Source: Annulohypoxylon bovei var. microspora (Eukaryota > Ascomycota > Sordariomycetes > Xylariales > Hypoxylaceae). Taken from it: a DNA stretch of 57,325 nt. This document shows, one piece after another, positions 12,460-22,907 of this stretch. Within the stretch, counting starts at the first letter, position 1. Every line of letters begins with the position of its first letter. The position numbers and the translations under genes were made by a program. Under the pieces are notes generated by a model. That model had not been told where the DNA came from. It searched no databases and saw nothing but the letters and a program-made list of their open reading frames with translations. The DNA lies in assembly GCA_022836615.1 (NCBI GenBank), contig MU405402.1:1-57325 (forward strand), read 5' to 3'.

Positions 12460-13251
12460 ATGAGAAATCTGTCTCGTTGGGGATCGTCGGCGGCAGCTGA
12501 AAATAGAGTTGATCCACTGGGTCGTCGCGACAGATGCCGACGTCTTATGAATAGTGTAACGTCTCATGTGCAAAAGACAACCCGTTTTCGACGTTACTGC
12601 AATATGGAAAGAACTATACGACTTGTTCGCATACCGCTGTCCGTATCAGTATTGTCTCTATCATTCAATTTGCACTATCCCATATGGACATATCATGTTG
12701 CTCTTGTACGCTTTTTCGAATATTAACCATCTTGCTAAGCGCACTGGAATTGTGAATCTAACTTAAGCTAGGCTGGAGTTGTGCTTTTCTGGGGCGTTAT
12801 ACAGACCTTCGACATGGACGGCGGAGGCGTACCCGAAATCAATGTGACCATACATATATGTCTCGACGCGATTCTCACTATCATCTCCATCACGATGGGG
12901 TTCAACCTGGGCCTCATTTGTGGTACGGGCGGTTCTGGTTGCGGGTACTGGTGGGTTATGTGTTTATGGGACAATCTTGCGTAAGGTAATATCCACCCAT
13001 ACAATACTTCCCGTCTAACCAAACATACTAGGATATTCAACGGACTTCTAGTATATTATAGTATGAAAACTTACCCAAGAAGGCGACAAGGAAACCGCAA
13101 ATTAACACCTCGCATAATGTTTACATCCTCGGGAGCCCCTGTGGCCGTTGTATCGGATCTAGCAACTTCAGTTAGGTTGACCAGCATAAGACACTCAATC
13201 GACTCGCTTTGCCTTCCAGAGTCCGAAAACGATGACGCTAATAGGGGGTAG
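12460..13251 (+). CDS. Small predicted three-span membrane protein, 224 aa
   Basis: Three exons, 12460-12705, 12772-12980 and 13032-13251, join in frame. Intron 1 (66 nt) has donor GTACGC, a CTAAC branch and a TAG acceptor. Intron 2 (51 nt) has donor GTAAGG, a CTAAC branch and a TAG acceptor. No single exon is impressive alone; the model rests on both junctions keeping frame. Hydrophobic stretches span the first junction (IPLSVSVLSLSFNL into VALAGVVLFWGVIQ) and lie in exon 2 (ICLDAILTIISITMGFNLGL) and at its end (YWWVMCLW into IFNGLLVYY). The N-terminus is basic and the C-terminus is polar and acidic. The family was not recognised. It is divergent from the DUF6536 gene. Confidence 0.6.
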
Positions 13252-13526
13252 CAAAGTGTTTTACATACCGTGTAGTGCGCAGAAAGTGGGATGTTTCGAA
13301 GAAGTGAGTTAATTGTTATCATATTCTGCACTCTTTAAACAGTTGTATGTGTCTACAGAACGCTTGTCCTAGTACTCCCTTCTTCTAAATGCATAATACA
13401 ATACTGAGACGCGTAAGCATTAAATGAAATATCTTTATTCATATACAAATAAACAATATATGGTTTCAGCAGAACCCCCAGCCCGCGATCAGATGCAATC
13501 CTAATGATGTATATATAAATTAATAT

Positions 13527-13550
13527 CCCGATTTCAAGTCGGGTTTTTTT
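13527..13550. terminator. Hairpin followed by T7 run
   Basis: CCCGATT pairs with AGTCGGG around a 3-nt loop (one G-T pair). Seven T residues follow directly, and the whole is flanked by TATATA runs. It resembles the end of a Pol III transcript, but no Pol III gene was recognised upstream, so the role is uncertain. Confidence 0.3.
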
Positions 13551-13559
13551 ATATATACT

Positions 13560-13605
13560 TACCTGCCTAGGTAAGTATCTACCTAGGTATGTAGGTAGAG
13601 TCTCT
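13560..13605. repeat. Cluster of TACCTAGGTA-type motifs
   Basis: Consecutive, partly palindromic units of ACCTGCCTAGGTAAG and CTACCTAGGTATGTAGGTAG. Similar motifs recur across the intergenic DNA of the window, for example near 268, 23390, 36045, 39760, 43100 and 53960. Confidence 0.6.
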
Positions 13606-13886
13606 CTCTGTCAGTTTATAATCTAGTAATGCATAATAACTTTATATTCCTAGTAAATACATATCTAGGCTTGGCGTGCTACTCCACTTTCGCAATTGAT
13701 GGTGTCCGATGTCGTGACCTAAAGGGCGCGTGCAGTGGGTACGTAGGTACATATTATGACTTTTTAGCGGTGCGGGTCGGAACTCTAGGTTAGTATTTTT
13801 ATTTTAACTTCGCCTCTGTCCCCCTAAACTGTCTTCTTCACTATCATTCGTCGTCTATCATTAATTTTGGCAGAGTGGAGTTGGCT

Positions 13887-15477
13887 ATGGACGAAACCCA
13901 ACCCTTATTGCAAGATGCCAACCTGGTTTACATAGAAAGAGAAGGTGATGCTTCAAGCAAGGATATTGTTGATTTTAATCCCGATGGCGATGCGGAAAAC
14001 CCTATGGAATGGCCGCAGGCTTATAAATGGGGAATAGTATCGTTACTCGCCTTCATGGCGTTCACCGTGTATGTATCTCACCCCGAGCTGGATCTTGAGG
14101 AGCGCATGCTGATCTTCTTTGCAGAACATTTACATGTATATGCGTCGTGCCCGTCGCGACACGTATTGTGGACGACCTTGACCATGGCCACTCTAGCAAA
14201 TCCGCAAGCGTGCTTTTGGTGACAATTTGGGAGCTAGGCGAAGCTGCAGGTCCTTTGCTTATCGCACCGTTGTCTGAAGTATTTGGGCGTTACCCCGTCA
14301 TGAATACTGCGAACGCTCTGTTCATCGTAGCGACAGTCTTGGCAGCATTATCCCAAAGCACAACGCTTTTCATCGCCGCGAGAACTCTAACAGGGCTCGC
14401 TGTAGCATCTAACGTGTTAAATCCCGCGATTGTCGGAGACATGTTCATATCAGAGCAAAGAGGTTCCGCGATGAGCATCATTCAACTCGCACCACTGATC
14501 GGCGGCGCAGTCGGGCCAGCGATTAGCGGGGCGATCGCCGAGACTTTGGGTTGGCGGAAAGTCATGTGGATGAGCGTGATATTAGCCACTACATGCGAGG
14601 TAGTTTTCCTTACCTTATTCCGAGAAACATATAAAGTCCCAATTCTAAGACGCAAAGCGGCGAGGCTCCGGCATGAAACCGGCAACCTGTCGCTGCGGAC
14701 CGTATACGACATGGATGATGGTTCGAGAGCCGAAAAGGTATGGGCTGCTATCACTCGGCCTTTTACGGTACTAGCTGGCTCTGGCGTCTTACAAGTGATA
14801 TCCTTATTCGGATCTATTGTTTTCACATACTTCTATATAACAGCAACTACGCTACCCGATATCCTGGAGACGATGTACGGCTTCTCGCCTGCTGCCGCCG
14901 GATCTGCACTTGTCTGCTTTAGTAAGTTCGCCCTCTGATGCATAATAACTACTAAGAACATCATGCTAACGGACACGCAGGCATTGGCTCGGCCTTGAGC
15001 CTGATCATTTGCAATCTAACTCTGGATAGGATTTATATCAACCTCCGCGACTCCCATAAGGGCGTGGGAAGACCCGAATACCGACTGCCTCTCGTGATCA
15101 TCGGAGGATTCACACTACCTTGCGTCGTTGCATGCTATGGATGGGCTATTCAGACTCACGCCTCGGCCCCGCTACTTCTCTCTTCCGTTGTCGGGATTGG
15201 CATCACGCTCATGTTAGGCTTTTTACCACTCTATGCATACGTCGTAGATGCCTTTGGGCTGTATTCTGCGTCCGCGATGACGGCTGTGATCGTCACGAGG
15301 TGTTTGGCCGGGACATTCTTGCCGCTTGCCACAGAACCGCTCGTGAACAAATTCGGCTACGGCGGAGGGCTGTCGATTCTAGGGGGTGGAAGTCTTCTTC
15401 TAGCCCCAATTCCAGTGTTAGTCCTAAGGTACGGATCGAAGTGGCGGCAAAACTCTAAGTACACGAGGGATGAATGA
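13887..15477 (+). CDS. MFS transporter, DHA1-like
   Basis: Three exons, 13887-14068, 14125-14921 and 14981-15477, give 491 aa. The start is the ATG at 13887; the upstream in-frame GTG is not used. Introns of 56 and 59 nt have GTATGT and GTAAGT donors, and the second has a GCTAAC branch. The protein has a short acidic cytosolic N-terminus with NPMEWPQAYKW, typical of fungal DHA1 drug:H+ antiporters. The TM2-TM3 motif A variant is PLSEVFGRYP. About 12 membrane spans are expected with a central loop near residues 210-240. It probably exports small molecules across the plasma membrane by proton exchange. The substrate cannot be told from sequence. No biosynthetic cluster surrounds it. Confidence 0.88.
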
Positions 15478-16484
15478 GTCATAAGGTTCCCTACGACTTA
15501 CACGGACGCTTATTGCATCCGGATTGCAATAAAAAGACATAACTTGAGGTAGTATGCCAGTTATATTAAGACAAAATGATGCATGGATGAGAAAGTACCG
15601 AGCAATTCTACAGGCATATTTACCACCATAGGTGCTTACCTAAGGTACTTCCTTACCTAATGCTTACCTAAGAGCTCACTTATGTAAGTGCTTACTTAAG
15701 TAATTGCTTAGTAATTGCTTACCTAATTTCTTACTAGTGAAGTGGTTACCTAATCACCAAAGTACCTTAGTAAGCAGTTGAACAAGTCACATAGATCAGT
15801 GATGCCCAACTCCAAAATTCAACGTGTGACTAATTATTACTCACTATTGTTTTTTTCTTATTACTCATGTAGGGTATGAAGAAATCAACTATTAAGTGAA
15901 ACACGATGACATAAGATACCTATCACTTTAGAAAAATAAAACCCAAATTCTTGACCGAACTTTCCAACTTTAACATCATGCCCCTTACAATACCTGTATA
16001 ATTGAATATTATAACTACGCTTTATAGCAACTTCATTGTTGTAATAAACGAGGTATCTCCCTAACGCGTGGTACCTAAGTACATAGGTACTACATAATAT
16101 GAGGCACTTGACTTTAACCTAAACGTTTCAAACTGAACACTCTTTCGCCATCTCGACATTTAACATTTTTCAATATCTTTAGCTCACTTTTTGGTTTCTA
16201 TTTGTAATTTTCTTTCTAATAGGTAGTTACTAAATTATACTAATGAAACATTCTCTTGTTTAAGTTCTCCTCTAGCCCATTAACCTAATACGTTAAATCA
16301 TTCTTATAGCAAGATCTTCATTTAATTTTGTTTTCTTGGAGAGTCCATTTTGATGCTTTGATTGGTTCTTTATCCTTCCTTATAATACTACATTTAATAT
16401 CCCATTCTACAACAATCACATTAACCTCGACCTTCCACCATTACACAATCAGTATCTATAGGTACTAAAGTAGGAACGGACATC
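15478..16484. other. Intergenic, 1 kb
   Basis: No gene. Just after the transporter stop is an interrupted palindrome at 15510-15532 (TTATTGCA/TGCAATAA), then a low-complexity block at 15630-15777. The remainder is AT-rich promoter-like DNA for the next gene. Confidence 0.45.
15630..15777. repeat. Imperfect tandem GCTTACCTAA block
   Basis: About ten degenerate units built on GCTTACCTAA or its reverse complement (TTAGGTAAGC-like) follow one another, sometimes as small palindromes such as CACTTATGTAAGTG. It looks like a decayed minisatellite derived from the TACCTA motif. Confidence 0.5.
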
Positions 16485-17949
16485 ATGGGCGGACAGGCCT
16501 TTTCCTCCGGCGACAACCCACTCTACACACCAAGGATGCCCCCTAACGTGTACCAACACGTGCTTGAACAATGTCATGCTAAGCTTCGAGAACTCTTCGT
16601 CATCGTTGCTAGTCCTATTCCAGGTCCTGCTAAACCGGACTATGGCGATGTCGACATATTCTTAGCGTGGGAAAGGAATTCTGTATTTCCATTACACCAT
16701 GCTGACGGTATTTCAAAAAAGCCTCCGTCTTCAAGACATGATACCCTCACGGCTTCAGCGCAGCTTCTGAATGCCGAGCGATATGTTCAAGATCAACCAG
16801 GAGTTATGATTACAGCTATCCCCTGGCCCTGTGGCCTTCTCCGAACAATGGAAGATGACGAAGACATCGATGACGACGTAACACCTCGATATATACAAGT
16901 TGATCTTCATTTTTGCGACTCCCTAGATCGCCTACAATGGATGCTCGGTATGTATAAAATCATTTCGCGTCAACCTCTTAGCATTCAACTTTTTGAACGA
17001 CCTCCAAGTTTCTACAATCAAATAGCTAACGTGATTAAAGTGAGTAAAATAATTCCATATAACTATCTCTTATGATAATATAGGAAAGACAACGCTTGGT
17101 ATCTTCGAGAAACAAAAATGCTAACATAACTTTTTTGATATCTAGTTTAAACACGCCCATGGGGACTTGTGGAACCTCCTTGGAAGCACAATCCGCCCAT
17201 ATGGCCTCACTGTCGATGAGTTTGGCTTATATGTACGCATTCCCGAGATCGAGACTCTAGACAAGAAGAAGGCTAGAGTTCTCCTTTCTACCAGTCCTAC
17301 CGAGATTCTTAACTTCCTTGGCCTCAAATATGATGGCACCCAATGGGAAGAACCATTTACCTCAGATGAAGACCTATTTGAGTACGCAACAACCTGCCAA
17401 TTCTTCTGGGTACGGCCTGAGCCAGACGATAAACATGTACCGACCGACAGTGGGGAGGTTGACAGAAGCAAACTCAAAGCTAATGATCGCCGTCGTATGA
17501 ACACCCGTCCGGTCTTCAGAAAATGGGTTGACGAATTTTTACCGGCCTGTAGAGAGACAGGACGATTCACAACACAGTATGCGACACGAGACTCAGTATG
17601 CGCGGAAGCCTTCAAGTGCTTCCCAGGTGCACAACACACATACGAAGCTCAACTCATAGAGTGGAAAAAGGAGCGACAGCGTCAGACGCTCTGGCGTAGC
17701 GTGATCAAGGCTTCTATACCGGAAGTGCCTGATGGCGAAGAAGAGACGTCATACGATAAATGCTGGCGTGGCCGTGTGGCCGGCGCGTTCAAGAAAATCA
17801 TCATGCAAAATGATTACAGCCTAGGTATACACCCTTCCACATCACTGTGTGATGCGACCGGGTTCTACGACGAAGAGAAAGTAAAACAGTTCGTTGTCGA
17901 CGAATGGGAGCAGGTCAGTGATGTTATTCGGTTATCGAGCCAGAAATAG
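16485..17949 (+). CDS. Nucleotidyltransferase-like protein, fungal family
   Basis: Two exons, 16485-17039 and 17146-17949, give 452 aa. The 106-nt intron has donor GTGAGT, a GCTAAC branch and a TAG acceptor, and joins at phase 0 (VIK/FKHAHGDLWNLL). The N-terminal third has PGPAKPDYGDVDIF, which resembles the G...D-x-D metal-binding strand of the pol-beta nucleotidyltransferase fold. Residues after the junction (HGDLWNLLGSTIRPYGLTVD, then VRIPEIETLDKKKA) fit proteins of this type in filamentous fungi. No targeting signal is seen. The substrate is unknown and activity is not proven. The C-terminus is charged and carries no recognised domain. Confidence 0.75.
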
Positions 17950-19346
17950 CACACCAACCACTCAACAAAAAGGGGCCTAACCGCGAGTTCTCTAACCACG
18001 AGAAGTTAAACAATAATACCGCACGGGACGAACAGTTGGATCCCATGGGAAAATAAGAGGTTACGAACCGCATACTCCCAACTCAATTCTGTATAATGTT
18101 CCTGATTAGAAAGAAGGCAGCTTAGGGTATCATACGGAATAATCTAGTTGTTGGGAAATATTGATGCGAACCCCTAGGGCAATGAAGAAACCCCTTTCCC
18201 TAGGTCTCAGAAGATTGGGATCAGTACGGTCATCTTCTACACACAAATACACATATCTTCCTACACAGCATAACGCAGCACAACAACGAAACACCTACCT
18301 ACACGTTATCAATTCTTTCCTTGCAGAATATTCCTGGAAATGTCTTTGGTTGCCTGTCTACCTACCTAAAAACCTGGGTTAGGTTGGCAGGTAGGTAGTA
18401 TGCCCAAGATTAACATAGACAATTGGTAGCTCTGCCTACCGTTGTTCGACGCTTCGCCATTGACCCATTTTCAAACGACCGCTCCAAGGAGTGATGAAGT
18501 AATTTCTGCCCCCTCGTGCCGGCAACACAAGGAGAGGACTGAATCTTCGCCTAACCTAACAAGAATAACACTCGGAAGACGACGCTATTCAGAGATTTAA
18601 CACAGGAAAGCGACACACAGATGTGCGCATCATAACTTGCGCACTTGCCAACTTTAACCACCGCATTTTCCTCAATTAGAGTCACCTTGAGCATTGACCC
18701 TAGGTACTCTAGGCATCCATTGCCATCGAATCATCGGGCAAAATAGCTCTCATGAAGACGAATCCCGACTATCGGGATCCCAACTTCATACCCAGTCGTG
18801 GCGAAGTTATCGCCGATATACGTTGGACCATAGTCAACAGTCTATTTCGAACTAGTTATACAAGCAGTACTACCGGTATTTCAGATGCACGGGAGGGTGC
18901 TGTCCTATAGATTGGCGTACAGCAGCGCCTTCATTATAACCAGTGGAGTAGCTCGCTCCTCCACCCAATCTCGAGGACCACAGGCCTGCGGGAGTGGCGG
19001 CGTAAGAAAGAATACGAGGAAACTTTGCTGTTTAAGATCAACTTTATAACTTAGAAACTAAACAGGCCATGCGACGCCGTTTTGCAAAACCTTATGTACT
19101 ATTACTAGGTAGTTACAGCGAACGAGGTGTTGCTGTACGCTAGCTTAAGGGGTAAATATCAAACACATCAGTCTACAAACCATACATTCTATAGGTAGAA
19201 TTGAAAGATAACGGCTAGGTGAAATCCTATGCGGAGTGAGTTTATTCATAATTACATATTATTGTCATTCCCTGTGCCAACCAAGTGATGAACTCCCGAA
19301 CATACAAATTCTAATGTGATATATCCCGATTGTGCATAACATTACT
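17950..19346. other. Intergenic between convergent genes, 1.4 kb
   Basis: No convincing coding region. There is a 10-bp inverted repeat at 18358-18398 (CTACCTACCT/AGGTAGGTAG). It should hold the 3' UTR of the nucleotidyltransferase-like gene and that of the TRAPPC12-like gene. Confidence 0.4.
18358..18398. repeat. Inverted repeat CTACCTACCT/AGGTAGGTAG
   Basis: Two perfect 10-bp arms (18358-18367 and 18389-18398) around a 21-nt spacer. It belongs to the same ACCTACCT motif class found elsewhere in the window. Confidence 0.6.
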
Positions 19347-20702
19347 CTACAACTTAAAATCCGCGTTCGTCTTCTCCCATCCCTGTTGCGAGGGTTGTTT
19401 AGAAGCCACTCGCTCTGCCAGCTTGAGCTTCAGGCTCTTGTGTCTGTCGGTGCAGAGCTCGTACATGGTCGTAAGATTAAAGAGCAGCGTGTGAGATGTG
19501 TCGCCTGCGTCAACCAGGCCTTCCAAGATATCCTTGGCCTTTAAACGATTAGCACTAACGAATAAAGGGCGTCGTCACACTGGTCAAAAACTTACCTCGG
19601 CCATTTTCCCGGTGTAGAGAAGACAGACAGCCAGGTTCACCCCGACCATCTCATCATGAACCCCGCTTTCCTCCAAGGTGGCTTTCAGCGCTTGCCACTC
19701 CTCCAGCGCAACCTTGTACTCGCCATCCGCCATATCCGCCAGCGCGCCCACGAACCGCTCACTCGTCGAGCCACCCTCATCATCGGCACCCCTCACACAG
19801 CGCCTCGCCGCCTCCACGTCCCCCAAATGCAGCCACAGGAGCGCACGGCTCATAGCCAGACGTCCGATCCCATCACCCCCAACCGTGGAGGGCTGGTCGT
19901 CCCCCAGCGTCGACAGATGTTCCGCGGCCCCAGCCAGGTCATCCATCTCGATCAGCGCGCCCGCAACCTTAACGCCAAGCTCCTCAAGGCGCGCCCTCCA
20001 CACAGCTCCAGCCTGCCGGTCCGCCATCTTCCCCGCCTGCGCGGCCTGGGCGCGCGCCTCGCGCGCCAGCTCGTAGTAGCTCATGACGGCGCGCCGCGGG
20101 TCGCCGAAGCCGATGGCCTGGAGGCGGACGCCGAGGACGCGCAGCTCCCAGGGGACGAGGTGGGCGCCGGACAGGGGGTCGAGGTAGAAGGCGGAGTTGA
20201 GGTCCTCCAGCGCCTTGGACTCCTGGGCGGCGAGCGGCGCGGCGTCGATCAGGCACAGGCACGCGAGCCGCGTGTACAGCAGCTCGAAGACGCGCGCGTG
20301 GTCGGCCGGGTCGACGGGCGGGTGGGCGGCCGCCGCGACGGCGGATACCGGGCTGCTGGTCAGCGCCTGCACGGCGGCGATGGCGGCCGCGCGGAAGTGG
20401 CCCGCGGATAGGAGCGCTGCGATGGGGGTTTCGGGCGCGGGCTGTCGCGACGGGATGCGGAAGGGGGCGGGGACTGAGAGGGGGGATAGCTGGTGGTAGA
20501 TCTCCGGCCGCAGCAGGAAGGAGAAGTCCTTGGTTGTTACCGGGGCCGTGGCGCTTAGGGCGGGAGACCGCGGGGCGGGGGACGCCCGCGATAGCGTGAG
20601 GCTGGTCCGGGGGCTGGCCTGCTGGGTGCTGCTGAAGCGGGCTACCTGGGTTGGGAGGGGAGATGCGAGAGGGCCACTAAGGTTACAGAGTGAGCCATAC
20701 AT
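19347..20702 (-). CDS. TRAPPC12-like subunit of the TRAPP trafficking complex
   Basis: Two exons on the minus strand, 20702-19596 and 19538-19347, give 432 aa. The 57-nt intron (GTAAGT donor) joins KMAE to AKDILEGL at phase 0. After a low-complexity Ser/Pro/Ala N-terminus come LLRPEIYHQLSPLSVPAPFR and FELLYTRLACLCLID, then VPWELRVLGVRLQAIGFGDP, typical of fungal TRAPPC12/TTC15 proteins. Helical TPR-like repeats fill the middle. The C-terminal exon (LLFNLTTMYEL) matches the family's NLCTMYEL region. The family works as a TRAPP subunit in membrane traffic. The N-terminal part is very GC-rich and dominated by Ala/Pro. Confidence 0.82.
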
Positions 20703-21459
20703 GCGCGGGAGTGTTGGTGATGACTAAGCTTACTCATCTGCGTCGAGCGGCCCCTTGGTCGACGACCTAGGCCGAGAAGCTATGGATCGGAATACGTTAG
20801 TGAACGACATTACGAATTCATTTTCATCGCCTTCATCTTAAAGAGAAGAAGACGATATAGTGTAGTGAGAAGGGGAGAAGCCAGGATCGACAGGACGTGG
20901 GGGGTACCGTATGCCAATAGGTTAATAGCACCTGCAATCAGCACCTCTTTACATTGAGATGGGAAGGGAAGCCGCCCATCATAGCCTATCAATCGTCCCC
21001 TGCGACTGCCGAAGCCCGTTCAAAGCCATGCATGTCTGCTTATACAAACATTTGGAAGAATATATGCGAAGATACTCAGTAGAATACTCACACTTTACGC
21101 CCGATTTACTTCTCGTGTGACCTTTGGAGGAATTTCTTTGCGTTGACTGATCCATGTCTAAGATCTTGAGGTGAGAGTCTACGTCACATTAGGATACCGC
21201 GACGGGAGACGTCAATTACGTAGGCGGATGAACTTCGGGCACACTTGGTTAGACGCATAATTTCTCCTTTCTCGTTAATTAGATTCCGTATATGATAATA
21301 TATTGAGATATCACAACTGTAAAAGCTTCACTAAATGAGTATATTACCAAAGCAATTCATACACTCGGATAATGCATTTTACAGTCATGCCCCCGCCCCC
21401 CAACGATTCAATGTACTATTCATAAGCATTCGTTCATTTTTAATAAATAGGAGGCTAAT
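20703..21459. other. Intergenic, 0.75 kb
   Basis: Probable promoter and leader of the TRAPPC12-like gene plus the 3' UTR of the APH-like gene. No other gene was recognised. Confidence 0.4.
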
Positions 21460-22907
21460 TCAAGAATCAGAAGAGTCGGTGTTTCCATGTCTAGATAACA
21501 AGAGCTGCAATCCAGCATCCTCCCTATAGCGGTGCAGTGCAGCGGTTTTCCATTCATCCCAATTTAGGCCACCATCAACCTTTACGGCATCCCGAAGCCC
21601 CTGAAAAAGACCGAGGAACCCGTCCCAGTCTACGAGATCGCCCCCGCAACAAAATGCGAATATGTGGTGCAATCGGCCGTTCCAGACACAATCTGCCAGA
21701 TCTTGATGTCCCTTTTCCTCCAATATGCGTGCAAAGGTAATTTCATCGTCGCCCAGATGATTTGCGCCCTTGTAGAAATCCGCAAGTGGCAATAGGCCCA
21801 TTGGAGAGTTAAACGCATGAGATAATGGCGCGGTGTGAGCCCACTCCCAATCGATAACTCCAGTGATATTGAAATCCTCATCCACCAGGATATGATCTCC
21901 CTTATCGTCAGCGTGCTTCAAATAGTATTTTTCGTCCTTCTGCGCCGATGATGGCAATATGTGTGGGACTAAGTCGAGGAGAAATCGATGTATTAGGTAT
22001 GCATCTACTGCTTGCTCTGAATATATCTCCTGACGAATAATCTGATCTAAGATGAGGCGAAGTGAAGATTTGTAACACTCTTCAAGGGATGTGAATGGAC
22101 CCATTGTACGCATTTCGGATTGTACGAAGTCGGTAAGCGATTCTCGGGCAAACGCACCGATATGAGAGTCGTCGGGGTGATCGAGAGAGCCAAGAAGGTC
22201 GAAGGGGTATTTGCGAAGTTCGATGAATATTCTGGCTAGCTGTTCCATCACCTTTCTCCCTTGTTGTTCCGTCGCACTTTCCCATCTCAAAGACTTTCCG
22301 GGCAGCTTTTCCATCAGAATATAGCCAACTCCAACAGGGTTATCCGCATGATCCAGCGTAAAATCAAACACTTTCGGAGTAGGTACACCAGTCTGCTCGA
22401 GAAATTTGAGGGTAGCGACCTCGCTCTGGATGATATAATCTCGCAATGCTGCCGGAGGCGACGTAGCATTGAATCTGCGAATACGGGCAATCCACTTGAC
22501 TCCGTCGTCAAAGCAGATTTCGATATGATAATTCATACCACCCATTACGGAGTTTCGTATAGCTCTATCATATTGAAGCGTAGGGATTGAGCAAGGTACC
22601 CCTTTACGCAAATGACTTGCTTTCGTCGCAAGAGCAGAAGTGTTAATCTTCTTGATCAACTTCGTAAGCTCGTCAGCTTCAGCAACATGGGCAATGGGAT
22701 CGTACTTGTCCGCATCCTATAAGATTTAGTAAGTGGAATGTATCATTGTATATCCTGAAAAAGCAGACTAACCTCCCATTTCGGACATTTATGGAATTCA
22801 TGCTGAAGATGGCTAGAGCATAGATGACGATCGCAGAGTACACAATCACCGAGATCACGGACAGCTGGGTTTTGGCAGCCCGCAAAATCACACGTCCACA
22901 TAGGCAT
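21460..22907 (-). CDS. APH-family phosphotransferase with AN1-like zinc finger
   Basis: Two exons on the minus strand, 22907-22773 and 22716-21460, give 463 aa. The large frame lacks an ATG; the 45-codon first exon supplies it through a 56-nt intron (GTTAGT donor, phase 0). That exon encodes a zinc-finger-like array: C6-x4-C11-x10-C22-x2-C25-x4-C30-x2-H33-x5-H39-x-C41, which fits an AN1 finger except for the wider first pair. The rest is an aminoglycoside-phosphotransferase-type kinase fold: an N-lobe with EVATLKFLEQTGVPTPKV, the hinge-like GVGYILMEKLPGKSL, a catalytic-loop equivalent HADDKGDHILVD, and GVIDWEWA as the DFG-like metal site. The loop is not the canonical HGDL...N, but this variant is common in fungal members. 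The substrate is unknown. Confidence 0.85.

Larger units (their letters stand above)
13252..13886. other. Intergenic with repeat motifs and a hairpin
   Basis: No gene. It holds the hairpin followed by a T-run at 13527-13550, and a cluster of TACCTAGGTA-type motifs at about 13560-13605. The last 300 bp should be the promoter and leader of the MFS transporter gene. Confidence 0.45.

Noticed and set aside
13887..17949. MFS transporter and nucleotidyltransferase-like gene as part of a secondary-metabolite cluster
   Set aside because: No synthase, tailoring enzyme or pathway regulator lies nearby, so a cluster is not supported.
19656..20411. 251-codon frame on the plus strand across the TRAPPC12-like gene
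   Set aside because: An antisense shadow of a GC-rich exon; low-complexity Arg/Gly/Ala protein with no family match, while the minus strand has a clear family pattern.
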